From contig CAUBDX010000008.1 of the NCBI GenBank assembly GCA_958434805.1, positions 1 to 64,000 of the forward strand: a DNA stretch of 64,000 bases, in the 5' to 3' direction. Source of the DNA: an uncultured Phocaeicola sp. Its GTDB lineage: Bacteria; Bacteroidota; Bacteroidia; Bacteroidales; Bacteroidaceae. The notes below the pieces were generated by a model. That model was not told where the DNA came from. It saw only the letters and a list, made by a program, of their open reading frames with translations, and searched no databases. Shown piece by piece: positions 9,409 through 20,287 of the stretch; positions within the stretch are counted from its first letter, which is position 1, and every line of letters starts with the position of its first letter. The translations under genes were made by a program, and so were the position numbers.

Positions 9409-11151
9409 TTATTTACGCTTTTCAAACAAAAGCTTGTAATCACGTTTCACTGCCGGAACAGTCCATGCTTCCGGAATGAATTTCCATTGGTTTAGCGGTT
9501 CTGGATGCAAAACCTTCACTTCTTCAATCCGCTTCATCAGATAATAGCGCAGATCTTTATCGGTTGCAAAAACGATTCGTTTGGCTAATTCCGACTTGGG
9601 AATGCCAGCTCCTTTAGTAAGCAAGTCGCCCCCTCCGTTGCCCCGATAAGAGTTTACAGCTACGCGATACTTCTCGTCAAACTCAAACGGACGTCCGTCT
9701 GCCATACGCTGAATGGCAATCTTCTCTCCCTGGGGTTTGGTTACATCTACCGTATAAATAATGCCTGCGGCTGAATCAAAATTAAAACTGGGGTTCTTAA
9801 ACAGACCGAAACCATTATCTTTCTCATTCAAAAGTAAAAGGTGATCGCCAGCTGTCTTCATCTGATTGGTCCAAATGGCATACGACATTTCCAAAAAGTC
9901 CTTTATTTCACGACCGGTCAGTTCCATTGTATAAAGCATGTTTTCATACTTATACAAGTTAAACATATCACTCATATAAATGTCACCCTTTTTAATCTCA
10001 GAATCGAACGATAAAGGGGCACAGAAAGAAATATCAGCTCCGGTAATATCTAACTGCAATTGATGAATCAAGTCAATAAAGGCTGAAGAGCCGAAATAAG
10101 CATCACGCGTAGAAATCGTACGGTCTATACTTCCTATCTTACGCGAAACAAAAGCTTGAGTTGCCTCATACTGTGAAGCAAAAGCTGCCATAAATTCCTC
10201 ATCTACCGGATATTCATTCACATCGGTCAATTGTCCTTCTACCGACTTACGCACTACCTTGCTTCCTCTCTTTACAATGTGCAAAGTAACCTCTGCCACT
10301 GTCAATGCCCGATTGGCTGGATCTATCAGTAAAACAGAATCGCCTTCTGCATTAATAATCTTTTCATTACAGCGACGATGATCATGTCCCATAAAAACCA
10401 CATCGAATCCGGGCACATTCTTCGCCACCTCTGCCGAACCGTTTTCTATCACTCCATCCAGTTCGTTTCCTTCCGGTCCCGCATGAAAGAGTCCGACCAA
10501 TACATCCGGCTGTTCTTCTTTCCGGATTACCTCTACCCATTTGCGGGCACATGATTCCATATCTTCAAAGCGAAGACCGCTCCAGAGTTTTTCCGGGAGC
10601 CAAGATGGAATGGCGGGAGTTATCATGCCCAGCACTGCAACTTTTACGCCTTCGCGCTCGAATACTTTATAGGGTTCAAAATAAGGCTTACCGGTTAATG
10701 TATCAATGACATTGGCACCCAATACGGGAAACTTACACTGACTCACCCAACGGTCGTAAACCGCATGACCTGCTTCTATGTCATGATTACCTACCGTGGC
10801 TGCATCATATTTCATGTAGTTCAACATTTCAGCATTTACGTGCACTGAAGCTGTATCAATGTAATTATAGTAATAAGCCACGGGCTGACCTTGAAGGATA
10901 TCTCCGTTATCAACCAACAACAAACGGTCGCCCCATGTTTTCCGCAGCTCCTTCACATAAGAGCTCACTCGGGCTAAGCTTCCGCCTGTCGGTTTCTGGC
11001 AAATAAAATCATAAGGAAAGTAGCACCCATGTACATCGGTTGTCTCTACAAACTTCAAAGTGACTTCTTTCTCAACAGAAGACGCACACGACTGCATCAT
11101 AAACATACAGAATGACAGTATAAGGAAAAGAACATAATTCGGCGCTTTCAT
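9409..11151 (-). CDS. 5'-nucleotidase / 2',3'-cyclic phosphodiesterase family lipoprotein
   Basis: This 580-residue member of the UshA/YfkN family has a lipobox (FMMQSC, C22). The metallophosphatase motifs are all visible: TTDVHG (D39, H41), DNGD, GNHD, FHAG and GHDH. The C-terminal 5'-nucleotidase domain begins near residue 335 and holds SSAFIDL, the APLSFD loop and NSYRGNGGGD, which binds the base and ribose in the family. It should release nucleosides and phosphate from extracellular or periplasmic nucleotides, using two metal ions. A minus-strand promoter (11180-11210) precedes it. The His-rich membrane protein gene follows 14 bp after its stop, which suggests co-transcription. Confidence 0.9.
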   Translation of the reverse strand: MKAPNYVLFLILSFCMFMMQSCASSVEKEVTLKFVETTDVHGCYFPYDFICQKPTGGSLARVSSYVKELRKTWGDRLLLVDNGDILQGQPVAYYYNYIDTASVHVNAEMLNYMKYDAATVGNHDIEAGHAVYDRWVSQCKFPVLGANVIDTLTGKPYFEPYKVFEREGVKVAVLGMITPAIPSWLPEKLWSGLRFEDMESCARKWVEVIRKEEQPDVLVGLFHAGPEGNELDGVIENGSAEVAKNVPGFDVVFMGHDHRRCNEKIINAEGDSVLLIDPANRALTVAEVTLHIVKRGSKVVRKSVEGQLTDVNEYPVDEEFMAAFASQYEATQAFVSRKIGSIDRTISTRDAYFGSSAFIDLIHQLQLDITGADISFCAPLSFDSEIKKGDIYMSDMFNLYKYENMLYTMELTGREIKDFLEMSYAIWTNQMKTAGDHLLLLNEKDNGFGLFKNPSFNFDSAAGIIYTVDVTKPQGEKIAIQRMADGRPFEFDEKYRVAVNSYRGNGGGDLLTKGAGIPKSELAKRIVFATDKDLRYYLMKRIEEVKVLHPEPLNQWKFIPEAWTVPAVKRDYKLLFEKRK

Positions 11152-11179
11152 TGCGGATTATCGTTTTATTAATTTCCGG

Positions 11180-11210
11180 CAAAGATAATGAAAGTTCCTG
11201 GTTTGTGCAA
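11180..11210 (-). promoter_or_regulatory. promoter of the 5'-nucleotidase gene
   Basis: On the minus strand a TTG (11208-11210) is followed after 20 bp by TATCTTTG (11180-11187), matching the Bacteroidota -33/-7 pattern. It lies 29 bp upstream of the start codon. Confidence 0.7.
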
Positions 11211-11331
11211 GTCGGTACCGGAAGTTAGTTGCCTTTCTTAAAACCTTGTTAACATGTTTGTTGCTTCTCTGATTATAAAACTATTGGCATACTATTTGCA
11301 CTTCAGGAAGTAAATTAAACTAACAGACAAT

Positions 11332-12255
11332 ATGGCTTACATAGACTATTACAAAATTCTTGGGGTTGAAAAAAGCGCAACACAGGATGAAATTAAAAAA
11401 GCATACCGCAAGTTGGCCCGCAAATACCACCCGGACTTAAATCCGAACGACTCTTCGGCCAAGGATAAGTTTCAAGAGGTAAATGAGGCCAATGAGGTAT
11501 TGAGTGACCCGGACAAGCGGAAGAAATATGATGCATACGGGGAACACTGGAAGCATGCCGACGAGTTTGAAGCACAGCGTCAGGCAAACGGCAGACAGCA
11601 AAGCGAATATTGGTATTCAACCGATGGAGCCCGTTTCACCGGCGACTTCGGTGAGAACTTACATGGATTCGGCAAACATGCAAGCGGCTTTTCTGATTTT
11701 TTTGAAGAGTTGTTCGGTCATCGCACTGCAGGGAGAAGACAAGGGGCTTTCGGCGGACAAAACCTTGAGGCCCAACTTCAACTTTCACTCCGCGATGCAG
11801 CAACAACACACAGGCAAACCTTCAGCATAAACGGGGAAACGCTTCGTATTACGATTCCTGCCGGCGTGGAAAACGGACAGGTAATTAAACTGAAAGGACA
11901 TGGCGGAAGTGGAGCAAACGGAGAACCGAAAGGCGATTTGTATATCACCTTTGTAATTCCAGATGATCCTGAATTCAAACGGACCGGCAATGATTTGTCG
12001 ACGGACGTATCCATTGATATTTATACCGCTATTTTAGGAGGAGAAATTACTGTAAAGACCTTAAACGGAAAAGTGAAGGTAAAAGTACGTCCCGGTACAC
12101 AAAACGGCACAAAAGTCCGCCTGAAAGGAAAGGGATTCCCTGTATACAAACAGGAAGGTAGTTTCGGCGACTTAATTGTAACGTATAACGTAACAATACC
12201 TGTCAATCTGTCAGAAAAACAGCGCACTCTACTAAGACAGTTAAAAGAAAGTTAA
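11332..12255 (+). CDS. cbpA: CbpA-like DnaJ-family co-chaperone
   Basis: The 307-residue protein has a J domain (residues 1-70, with the HPD motif at 33-35 that drives the DnaK ATPase), a Gly/Phe-rich linker holding FGEN, HGFG and [10 protein letters not shown], and two C-terminal substrate-binding beta domains (from about 145). It lacks the CxxCxGxG zinc finger of true DnaJ, which places it with class B CbpA-type proteins. Canonical dnaJ lies later in this window beside grpE. It is monocistronic: a strong terminator follows, and no CbpM modulator gene is present. Confidence 0.85.
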   Translation: MAYIDYYKILGVEKSATQDEIKKAYRKLARKYHPDLNPNDSSAKDKFQEVNEANEVLSDPDKRKKYDAYGEHWKHADEFEAQRQANGRQQSEYWYSTDGARFTGDFGENLHGFGKHASGFSDFFEELFGHRTAGRRQGAFGGQNLEAQLQLSLRDAATTHRQTFSINGETLRITIPAGVENGQVIKLKGHGGSGANGEPKGDLYITFVIPDDPEFKRTGNDLSTDVSIDIYTAILGGEITVKTLNGKVKVKVRPGTQNGTKVRLKGKGFPVYKQEGSFGDLIVTYNVTIPVNLSEKQRTLLRQLKES

Positions 12256-12285
12256 AAGTTTCCGAAAGGAGAAAACAGAGTAATC

Positions 12286-12364
12286 GCAGAAATGCGGAAG
12301 CCAACCGATTTGTTCCGGTGTAAACGGGCAAATCAAAAGGCTCCGGCATTTCTGCTTTTTTTTT
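12286..12364 (+). terminator. terminator of the cbpA-like gene
   Basis: GCAGAAATGC (12286-12295) pairs with GCATTTCTGC (12346-12355), followed by nine T residues. The loop is long and may hold further pairing (GAAGCC with GGCTCC). Confidence 0.85.
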
Positions 12365-12451
12365 ATTTTCAAACATAACGTTTTGTTTTCAAGTATAAGG
12401 CAAATCACCTGCATCTTGTTCATTTTTTCACCTCCAGCCTTTCTTCGTTTT

Positions 12452-12482
12452 TTTGCTGTATCCAAAAACAAAAGTATCTTTG
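12452..12482 (+). promoter_or_regulatory. promoter of the SusR-like regulator
   Basis: TTTG (12452-12455), a 19-bp spacer, then TATCTTTG (12475-12482). It lies downstream of the longest possible start (12383) and upstream of the ATG at 12539, which argues for the latter as the true start. Confidence 0.75.
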
Positions 12483-12538
12483 CAGGAAGAACTCTTAACA
12501 ATAGATGGAAAACTTATAAGAACGGCCTATACACCCTC

Positions 12539-15388
12539 ATGAAAAGACTCCTATTATTCCTCATCGTATTCCTGCAAATCTTTTACCTGTTTCCTGCACG
12601 AACGGTAAAGGTTACTCCTATTCTCACACTTCCCCAACTTCCGGTGAGCGCAATTCACCGTATTTTCCAAGATAGTCAAGGATATATGTGGTATGGTACA
12701 GTCAACGGTCTTTGCCAAGACGACGGCTACCGCTTGCGTATCTTCCGTTCGGATATTAATGCAGGAAAAATCATGGAAAACAATATCATTCAGAGTATTG
12801 CCGAAGATGCAAAAGGGCGGATTTGGTTCGGATGCGACCAGGGAGCATATATTCTTAACAAACAAGACGGACAAATTACTCCGTTAGACCCGGAAAGATT
12901 AGGTACTTTGTTTATCAGCCACATCCGGCATACCTCCGACGGAATGATGTGGATAACCGCCGGCAACGCTCTTATCCGATATAACTCGGAGGGGGTCTTT
13001 CAACAAAACTATCCGCTGTACGATTGTAATCAAAAGCCTTCTTGGATGACCGGCTTCTGCGAAAGCCGACAAAAAGAAATCTTCATCACCGTCAAGCGTG
13101 GAGATATATTGCGCTATGACAAGAAAAAAGACAACTTCTTCCTTTATGCCAAGGCTCCTGTCCGAAAGAACCTGACTTCTATCATACAAGACCGTGCGCA
13201 TGATTATTTCTGGATAGGAACCGAATCAGATGGAGTTGTATTGTTTAACCCCTCTGCCACACGCGATTCTCTTTTCACGTATTCACCGCTCCCCGTAAAC
13301 TCCATGGGAGAAAAAGAAGGAAATATTCTCTATCTGGAACAAGATGATACGGAAGGATGGATATGGATGACCACCCGAAGCGACTTAATTGCCATGAAAT
13401 ATAATGAAAAGACCAAGCAACTGCAGCAAACCGACTTTCAGTTGCCACCTTCGGGACGTATGCTCAACGAAATATGCAAGGATAAAAACGGGGCATTATG
13501 GATTGCTTCATTCGACAAGGAAAGCTTTATGATTCATTTCATAGAAGAGGCACCTAAGGAATACAGTCTGCCTGCCTTAAAACAACATACTAATTTCCAG
13601 CCTGCCATCATGGCATTATGTGATGGAGGAGAACATATTTTCTGGATTTCACAGGAACGTACCGGATTAGGGCTATATGATTTAGATAGGGATAAAATGT
13701 CTCTGTTCTCTGATTTCCCTCACTTATCGTCTTTGCCTCTACATTCTGTCAAACAGATAAGCAGTTCTCGCCGGGAAGGAAATGTATGGGTGATTCCCGA
13801 AAACCAAGACTTCGCCTGCGAACTTTCAAGGAAAGGGATACAAATCTATTTGGAACGCACCGTCAGATTAAACGATACAAAGTTTAATACACCATTCACC
13901 CAAACTTACGAAGACACACAAGGTACACTTTGGATAGGTACCCATAGGGGGCTACATGCATATCACATCAAAGACGGGATTTGTAAAACAATTTGTGATA
14001 CCTTAGGTACGGTTTCAGCCATCAAGGAAAATAAAGATGGTACTATTTATGCGGGTACCTTAAATAAAGGGGTTTACCGAATTACACGTGACGGGAAACA
14101 TATTCATCTGCCGTCTCCGTCTTCAGTTACTTGTCTGGCTATCGACGACAATGAAACATTGTGGATGGGTACACAGGAAGGAGGTGTTTATGCCTTATCT
14201 ACTCTTACCGGAAAACTGACCAATCATACGCAACTGTGCGGATTAAACGGAGATATCATCAATCAACTCGCCTCAGACGCTTATGGACATCTGTGGATTG
14301 GAATGAACCAGAAAATCATGGAATACAATCCGGACAACCACTCTTTTTCAACTTATCTTACTACAGACGGATCACTGAAACTGCGCAGGTTTATCCCAAC
14401 GGCACTTTGTGAAGGACATGACAGAAAACTCTATTTCGGAGGCATTCCCGGAATTTGTGCCGTAACTCCTTCCGGACAATTAGATCGGAAGAGCGGAGAA
14501 GCCCAAACCCTAATTACCCGGATTTATGTCATGGGAAAGGAAATGAAACAGGAGTACAAGCAACTTACTCTTCAGCCTGATGAATAACTCTTCTTCTCTT
14601 CTCTAAATTATCTGAATGCGAAAAAAATACGATACGCATATCGTCTGCATGGACTTGAAGAGCAATGGAATTACACAACAGACGGAGACAATACGGCTAT
14701 TTACAAACACCTTCCTAAGGGGAATTATACCTTTGAAGTAAAAGCTACAGATAACTATGGAATATGGAGCAATCAAATTACCCGGTTAAGTATCAAACGG
14801 CTACCTGCCTTCTACGAAACACGGTGGGCCATTTTCTTTTATATCATGCTGGGAGCCGGACTCATAGCCTGCAGCATCTGGATTTATATACGAAGAATCA
14901 AGCGCAGAAACGAAGAACTGTATGCCGACAGCGAAGAACTGATAAAGATGCGCAATTACCTCACCGCCTCCAGTCTTTGTAATGATGAGAGCAATGCTTC
15001 CGACGCTGAATATTCCACTCTTAATAAACTTTTATTACAAAAGGCAACTCAAACCATCGAACAGAATCTGGAAGAGCCTGACTTCGACGTCAACCGTCTC
15101 GCAGCAGGAGTAGGCGTATCAAGGTCCACCCTTACCCGAAAGCTGAAGACCTTGACAGGGCGCACTCCCCTTGAGTTTATTCATCACATTAAAATGCAAC
15201 ATGCCCGCCGCCTTCTGGAAGACCCGAATCAAACCGTCAGCGAAGTGGCATTGACCTTAGGGTATTTCAACCGAAAGCATTTCACCGCATGTTTTAAAGA
15301 GGAATTTGGGATGACGCCTAGCGAATATCACAAAAAATCGATTGCGGAGGGGAAGGATTTGAATCAAAAAGGGGGCGATAATGGGTAA
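12539..15388 (+). pseudogene. SusR-like membrane-spanning AraC-family regulator, split by one stop codon
   Basis: Read through one TAA (14585-14587, codon 683), the frame encodes about 949 residues in a coherent order: signal peptide (MKRLLLFLIVF), a two-component-regulator type beta-propeller (repeats such as GYMWYGT, GRIWFGC, GTLWIGT, ETLWMGT, GHLWIGM), a Y_Y_Y domain beginning just at the stop (RYAYRLHGLEEQW), one membrane helix (about 762-783), then an AraC-type HTH (about 835-935; DVNRLAAGVGVSRSTLTRKL and EVALTLGYFNRKHFT). There is no histidine kinase or receiver domain, so it is not a hybrid two-component system but a direct sensor-regulator like SusR. The stop would release a periplasmic sensor without its DNA-binding part. 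The GH31 gene that follows is the likely target. Both halves keep the same frame with no other damage, so a recent mutation or a sequencing error is possible. Confidence 0.8.
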
Positions 15389-15498
15389 AATGGAGGTTTG
15401 ATTCATATCCTACCGCTAGTTGCTGCATTATCTACTCATGGTTTTTGTAAAATATGACTTCATTTGTAATACGATGAAAAAACAATAAAAAAAGAACC

Positions 15499-17973
15499 AT
15501 GAAAAAACACCTGTTGATTTTAGCCGCACTGGCATCATGTATGTCTTCGTGGGCACAAAACATTAAAGAAACAGATAGTGGGGTAAGATTCCAGACCGCA
15601 TCCCCGGTTTTAAACGGAGAAATTATTTTCTACTCTCCCTCTATCGTACGCGTAATTAAATATCCTTCGGCACATATGCCCGATAAAAAAAGTTACCCGA
15701 TTATCAAGACTCTAGAAAAAGTAAACATTACTTACAAACAAGACGGAAATAAAATCCAAATGAAGACTGAGAATATGCTTGTCACCCTTCATGCTGCTAC
15801 TGGTAAGGTAACTTATCAAACTCTGCAAGGTAACACGCTGCTTTCAGAAAAAGAACTAGACACCAACTTCACTCCACGTAAAGACGTTACAAAAGATGCG
15901 TTTACCATAAGTCAGGCCTTTGCCCTGCAACCAGAAGAGGTTATCTATGGCTTAGGTCAGCGTCAGAGCGGAGCCATGAACCACCGCAACCAACAAATCC
16001 ACCTTTCAAACGGTAACACAAACATCTGCATCCCTTATTTCACTTCTGAAAAAGGATATGGAGTATATTGGGATAATCCGGGAATCTCTCAGTTCAGCGA
16101 TACTCCGTACGAAACTTCATTCGCATCACAAGTGGGTGAATGTTCCGACTATTACTTCATATACGAAGACGGAACACAAGATGGAGTAATTGCCTGCATC
16201 AGAGACTTGACCGGAAATGCACCGATGTTCCCTCTCTGGACAATGGGATATTGGCAGTGTAGAGAGCGCTACAAGAGTCCGGATGAACTCTGTGGAGTAC
16301 TTGATAAATACAGAGAACTGCAAGTTCCTCTCGATGGTATCGTTCAAGACTGGCAATACTGGGGATGTGACTCAAACTGGAATGCCATGAAATTCATGAA
16401 TCCGCGATATATCAATAAACTGGATGACAAAGAGGCATTGCGTTATCTGCCTAACGGTGAAGATAAAACTGCAAAATTCGACAAACCACGTTTCAAAACC
16501 CCCGAAGAGATGATAAAATATGTGCATAAAAACAATGCACATCTCATGATTTCGGTATGGGCTAGTTTTGGCCCTTGGACCGACCAGTTTAAAGAACTCG
16601 ACCAAATGGGTGCTTTGCTGAAATTCGAGACATGGCCTCCCAAATCTGGAGCTCATCCGTACGACCCGTTCAACAAAGATGCTCGCGATTTATACTGGCG
16701 CTACTTAAGCCATTTGCATAATATGGGAATTGATGCATGGTGGACTGACTCGACCGAACCCGACCATTTGAACCCCAAAGACAGTGACTTTGATTTGATG
16801 ACTGCCGACGGTTCTTTCCGTTCTGTTCATAACGCCTTCCCGCTGGTTACCAATCAGGGGGTATATACTAATCAACGTGCAGTTTCAAACGACAAACGCG
16901 TATTTCAGATGACGCGCTCCGGATACTTCGGTCAGCAACATTATGGTGCATTAAGCTGGAGCGGAGACGTATCATCAAGTTGGGAAGTTCTCCGTAATCA
17001 GATTCCTGCCGGTCTCAACTTTACTCTTTGCGGCATTCCGTACTGGAATACGGACCTTGGAGGATTCTTCGGCTGGGAATACAACAACGACTGTACGAAT
17101 GTGGCTTATCAAGAACTACATGCGCGCTGGTTCCAATGGGGATGCTTCATGCCATTGATGCGTAACCACTGTTCATCGCCAATGATGAATGAGATATGGC
17201 GATTCGGTAAAGAAGGCGACTGGGCATACGATGCACAGAAACGTTTTATCGACTTGCGCTACCGACTGTTGCCTTATATTTATAGCCTGACCGGAGCTGT
17301 TACCCATGAAAGCGGAACCATTATGCGCCCGTTAGTCATGGACTTTGCAGCCGACCGCAAAGCAATCTTACTGGACAATGAATATATGTTTGGAAAAAAC
17401 ATTTTGGTATGCCCTGTCACCCAACCACTTTACACTAAAAAGATAGAAGGGAACAAGGGAGTTGCAACAGTAGCCAATATAGCTAAAGCCTCATCTCCTA
17501 TTCAAGTTTATCTGCCTAAAGGAAGCAAATGGATTGACTTCTGGACCAACGATATGATTGAAGGAGGACGTGAAATAAGCCGTGAATGCCCCATCAGCAT
17601 AATGCCTTTATATATCAAGGCAGGAAGTATCTTACCGCTTGGACCAAAAGTTCAATATACCAGCGAAAAGAAATGGGACGACTTAGATATCTGCATCTAT
17701 CCGGGAGCCGATGGTGAATTTACCTTATATGAAGACGAATTCGATAACTACAACTACGAAAAAGGTGCATTTACATCCATCCAGTTCACCTGGGACGATA
17801 CCAACCGTACATTGACAATCAGCGACCGCAACGGAAAATATCCGGGAATGCTAAAAAACAGAAAGTTCAACCTCACCGTAATGAAACCGGGAAAACAGAA
17901 TGCTGAAACCGTTACAATAAAAGCCGATAAAAAAGTCAGCTATTCCGGAAAGAGAATGAGTATCAAGTTATAA
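15499..17973 (+). CDS. GH31 family alpha-glycosidase, exported
   Basis: The 824-residue enzyme has a signal peptide (MKKHLLILAALASCMSSWAQ), an N-terminal beta-sandwich (to about 230), a GH31 barrel and C-terminal beta domains including a DUF5110-like part. The candidate nucleophile is D417 in WWTDSTEPD and the acid/base is D490 in WSGDVSSSW; both active-site segments are complete. GH31 covers alpha-glucosidases, alpha-xylosidases and others; DSTEPD points to a polysaccharide-derived alpha-glucoside or alpha-xyloside, but the substrate cannot be settled from sequence. It follows the broken SusR-like regulator by 110 bp on the same strand and has its own terminator. No SusC/SusD pair is adjacent, so this is a minimal locus. 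Confidence 0.9.
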   Translation: MKKHLLILAALASCMSSWAQNIKETDSGVRFQTASPVLNGEIIFYSPSIVRVIKYPSAHMPDKKSYPIIKTLEKVNITYKQDGNKIQMKTENMLVTLHAATGKVTYQTLQGNTLLSEKELDTNFTPRKDVTKDAFTISQAFALQPEEVIYGLGQRQSGAMNHRNQQIHLSNGNTNICIPYFTSEKGYGVYWDNPGISQFSDTPYETSFASQVGECSDYYFIYEDGTQDGVIACIRDLTGNAPMFPLWTMGYWQCRERYKSPDELCGVLDKYRELQVPLDGIVQDWQYWGCDSNWNAMKFMNPRYINKLDDKEALRYLPNGEDKTAKFDKPRFKTPEEMIKYVHKNNAHLMISVWASFGPWTDQFKELDQMGALLKFETWPPKSGAHPYDPFNKDARDLYWRYLSHLHNMGIDAWWTDSTEPDHLNPKDSDFDLMTADGSFRSVHNAFPLVTNQGVYTNQRAVSNDKRVFQMTRSGYFGQQHYGALSWSGDVSSSWEVLRNQIPAGLNFTLCGIPYWNTDLGGFFGWEYNNDCTNVAYQELHARWFQWGCFMPLMRNHCSSPMMNEIWRFGKEGDWAYDAQKRFIDLRYRLLPYIYSLTGAVTHESGTIMRPLVMDFAADRKAILLDNEYMFGKNILVCPVTQPLYTKKIEGNKGVATVANIAKASSPIQVYLPKGSKWIDFWTNDMIEGGREISRECPISIMPLYIKAGSILPLGPKVQYTSEKKWDDLDICIYPGADGEFTLYEDEFDNYNYEKGAFTSIQFTWDDTNRTLTISDRNGKYPGMLKNRKFNLTVMKPGKQNAETVTIKADKKVSYSGKRMSIKL

Positions 17974-17992
17974 CACTTTTGCTTTAACATAG

Positions 17993-18048
17993 AAAAGTCC
18001 CGTTGTAAAAAGCGTCTATCAGTCACTCTTTTGCAACGGGCTTTTTAT
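17993..18048 (+). terminator. terminator of the GH31 gene
   Basis: AAAAGtCCCGTTG (17993-18005) pairs with CAACGGGCTTTT (18034-18045) with one bulged T; inner AAAAG/CTTTT pairing and a T-run complete it. Confidence 0.85.
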
Positions 18049-18112
18049 TTTATCGAATAAATAAAGAATCGAAAAAAGTATCAACACCCTCTTTCAAGTC
18101 CTACTATTTCCT

Positions 18113-18120
18113 TATTTTTG
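18113..18120 (+). promoter_or_regulatory. -7 promoter element of tex
   Basis: TATTTTTG matches TAnnTTTG and lies 28 bp before the tex start codon. No clear -33 TTTG is seen at the expected distance. Confidence 0.5.
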
Positions 18121-18148
18121 TATCCATAAATTAATCATACACCTATTT

Positions 18149-20287
18149 ATGGAAGAATTCAGCCAAATGATTGCCACAGCCCTTAAGCTGCCGGTACATC
18201 ACGTAAAAAATACGCTCAAACTCCTTGAAAATGGAGCAACCATTCCTTTCATCAGCCGCTACCGAAAAGAAGCTACAGGCGGAATGAATGAGGTGCAAAT
18301 CAGCGATATATCCACTTATAATGAAAAACTGAAAGAATTGGCAAAACGGAAAGACACCATTCTTTCTACGGTTGAAGAACAAGGAAAACTGACCGATGAA
18401 CTCAAGAAACGCATCACCACCTGCTGGGACGCAACAACTCTTGAAGATATTTACTTACCTTTCAAGCCCAAGCGAAAAACCAGAGCAGAGGCTGCACGTC
18501 AAAAAGGACTTGAACCGCTCGCTATGATTCTGCTCATGCAGCGTGAAAAACATCTTGAATCCCGAATTCATGCTTTCATAAAAGAAGAAGTAAGCAATGA
18601 AGAAGAAGCTTTGAAAGGTGCCCGCGACATCATTGCCGAACAGGTCAATGAAGATGAACATGCCCGTAATATCATACGTGGTATATTTAATCGACAGGCT
18701 ATTATCTCCGCAAAAGTAGTCAAAGGAAAAGAAGCAAGCGAAGAAGCGGCTAAATACCGCGATTATTTTAACTTCAGCGAACCTTTAAAAAAATGCAGTT
18801 CACACCGCCTGCTTGCTATCCGCCGTGGCGAGGCTGAAGGAATACTTAAAGTTTCACTTACTCCTGAAGATGAAACAAACTGCGTGGAGCAGCTGAAAAG
18901 GCAGTTCGTACACGGCAACAATGCCTGTTCGCTTCAAGTGGCAGAAGCTGTCAGCGATGCATACAAACGTCTGCTGAAACCTTCTATCGAAACCGAATTT
19001 GCCGGAATCAGCAAAGAAAAAGCCGATGAAGAAGCTATCCGCGTATTTGCAGGCAATCTGCGGCAGCTCTTGCTCGCCCCTCCTTTAGGGCAAAAGCGGG
19101 TAATCGGAATTGACCCCGGTTTCCGAACCGGATGTAAAATCGTATGTCTTGATGCACAGGGTGCTTTACTGCACAACGAAACCATTTATCCACATCCCCC
19201 AAAATCAGAATACCAAGTGGCAGGAAGGAAGCTTGTCAAGCTGGTTGAACAATATAAAATAGAAGCCATTGCTATCGGAAACGGAACAGCAAGCCGTGAA
19301 ACCGAGCAATTTGTAATTTCACAGCGTTATGACCGGGAAATACAGGTCTTCGTAGTAAGTGAAGACGGGGCATCAATCTATTCAGCCTCCAAAACGGCAC
19401 GTGAAGAATTTCCGGATTACGACGTAACGGTGCGAGGTGCAGTTTCCATCGGAAGAAGACTGATTGACCCCTTGGCTGAACTCGTAAAAATAGATGCCAA
19501 ATCCATCGGTGTAGGTCAGTATCAACACGATGTGGACCAAAGTAAATTAAAAGCCTCCCTCGACCAGACAGTAGAAAGTTGTGTGAATCTGGTCGGAGTG
19601 AATGTAAATACTGCCAGCAAGCATCTGCTGACCTATGTATCGGGTCTGGGAGCCACTTTAGCTCAAAACATCGTGGATTACCGTAACACAAACGGAGCTT
19701 TCCATTCACGCAAAGAACTTCTGAAAGTTCCCCGCATGGGAGCCAAAGCCTTTGAACAATGCGCCGGCTTCCTCCGCATCCCTCATGGTGAAAATCCACT
19801 GGACAATTCGGCTGTACACCCGGAAAGCTATGCAGTTGTAGAGAAAATGGCACAAGACCTTCACTGCTCTGTTCAAGACTTGATAAGTGACAAAAAGTTG
19901 AGAAACCAGATTCAACTTGATAAATATATCACCGACCAAATAGGATTACCTACCCTTGAAGATATCATGCAAGAACTTGACAAGCCCGGACGCGACCCGC
20001 GACAAGCCATTCAAGTTTTCCAGTTCGACCAGAACATACATACCATTGATGACTTGAAAGAGAATATGGAACTGCCAGGTATCGTTACCAATATCACCAA
20101 CTTTGGGTGCTTTGTAGATATAGGCATCAAAGAAAATGGTCTGGTACATATCTCTCAGCTTGCCGACCGTTTCATCAGCGATCCTACTACGGTAGTCAGC
20201 ATCCATCAGCATGTCCGGGTAAAAGTCTTAAGTATTGACTATAACCGTAAGCGCATTCAATTAACCATGAAAGGATTAAACGGATGA
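18149..20287 (+). CDS. tex: Tex-like RNA-binding transcription accessory protein
   Basis: At 712 residues it has the full-length Tex architecture: N-terminal helical Tex domain (TIPFISRYRKEATGGM near the start), a YqgF/RNase H-like domain (RVIGIDPGFRTGCK near 325), helix-hairpin-helix motifs (VNVNTASKHLL, LLKVPRMGAKAFEQ), and a C-terminal S1 domain (ELPGIVTNITNFGCFVDIG). Tex family proteins bind RNA and associate with transcription; the exact role in Bacteroidota is unknown. It is followed by nudC with an ATGA overlap, so the pair is translationally coupled. Confidence 0.95.
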   Translation: MEEFSQMIATALKLPVHHVKNTLKLLENGATIPFISRYRKEATGGMNEVQISDISTYNEKLKELAKRKDTILSTVEEQGKLTDELKKRITTCWDATTLEDIYLPFKPKRKTRAEAARQKGLEPLAMILLMQREKHLESRIHAFIKEEVSNEEEALKGARDIIAEQVNEDEHARNIIRGIFNRQAIISAKVVKGKEASEEAAKYRDYFNFSEPLKKCSSHRLLAIRRGEAEGILKVSLTPEDETNCVEQLKRQFVHGNNACSLQVAEAVSDAYKRLLKPSIETEFAGISKEKADEEAIRVFAGNLRQLLLAPPLGQKRVIGIDPGFRTGCKIVCLDAQGALLHNETIYPHPPKSEYQVAGRKLVKLVEQYKIEAIAIGNGTASRETEQFVISQRYDREIQVFVVSEDGASIYSASKTAREEFPDYDVTVRGAVSIGRRLIDPLAELVKIDAKSIGVGQYQHDVDQSKLKASLDQTVESCVNLVGVNVNTASKHLLTYVSGLGATLAQNIVDYRNTNGAFHSRKELLKVPRMGAKAFEQCAGFLRIPHGENPLDNSAVHPESYAVVEKMAQDLHCSVQDLISDKKLRNQIQLDKYITDQIGLPTLEDIMQELDKPGRDPRQAIQVFQFDQNIHTIDDLKENMELPGIVTNITNFGCFVDIGIKENGLVHISQLADRFISDPTTVVSIHQHVRVKVLSIDYNRKRIQLTMKGLNG

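Noticed and set aside
12383..12538. 52-codon N-terminal extension of the SusR-like regulator
   Set aside because: The promoter at 12452-12482 lies inside it and the signal peptide begins only at 12539.
14846..15388. Independent 180-residue AraC regulator gene
   Set aside because: It is in the same frame as the upstream propeller, and the Y_Y_Y and membrane segments bridge the two; a single stop codon separates them.
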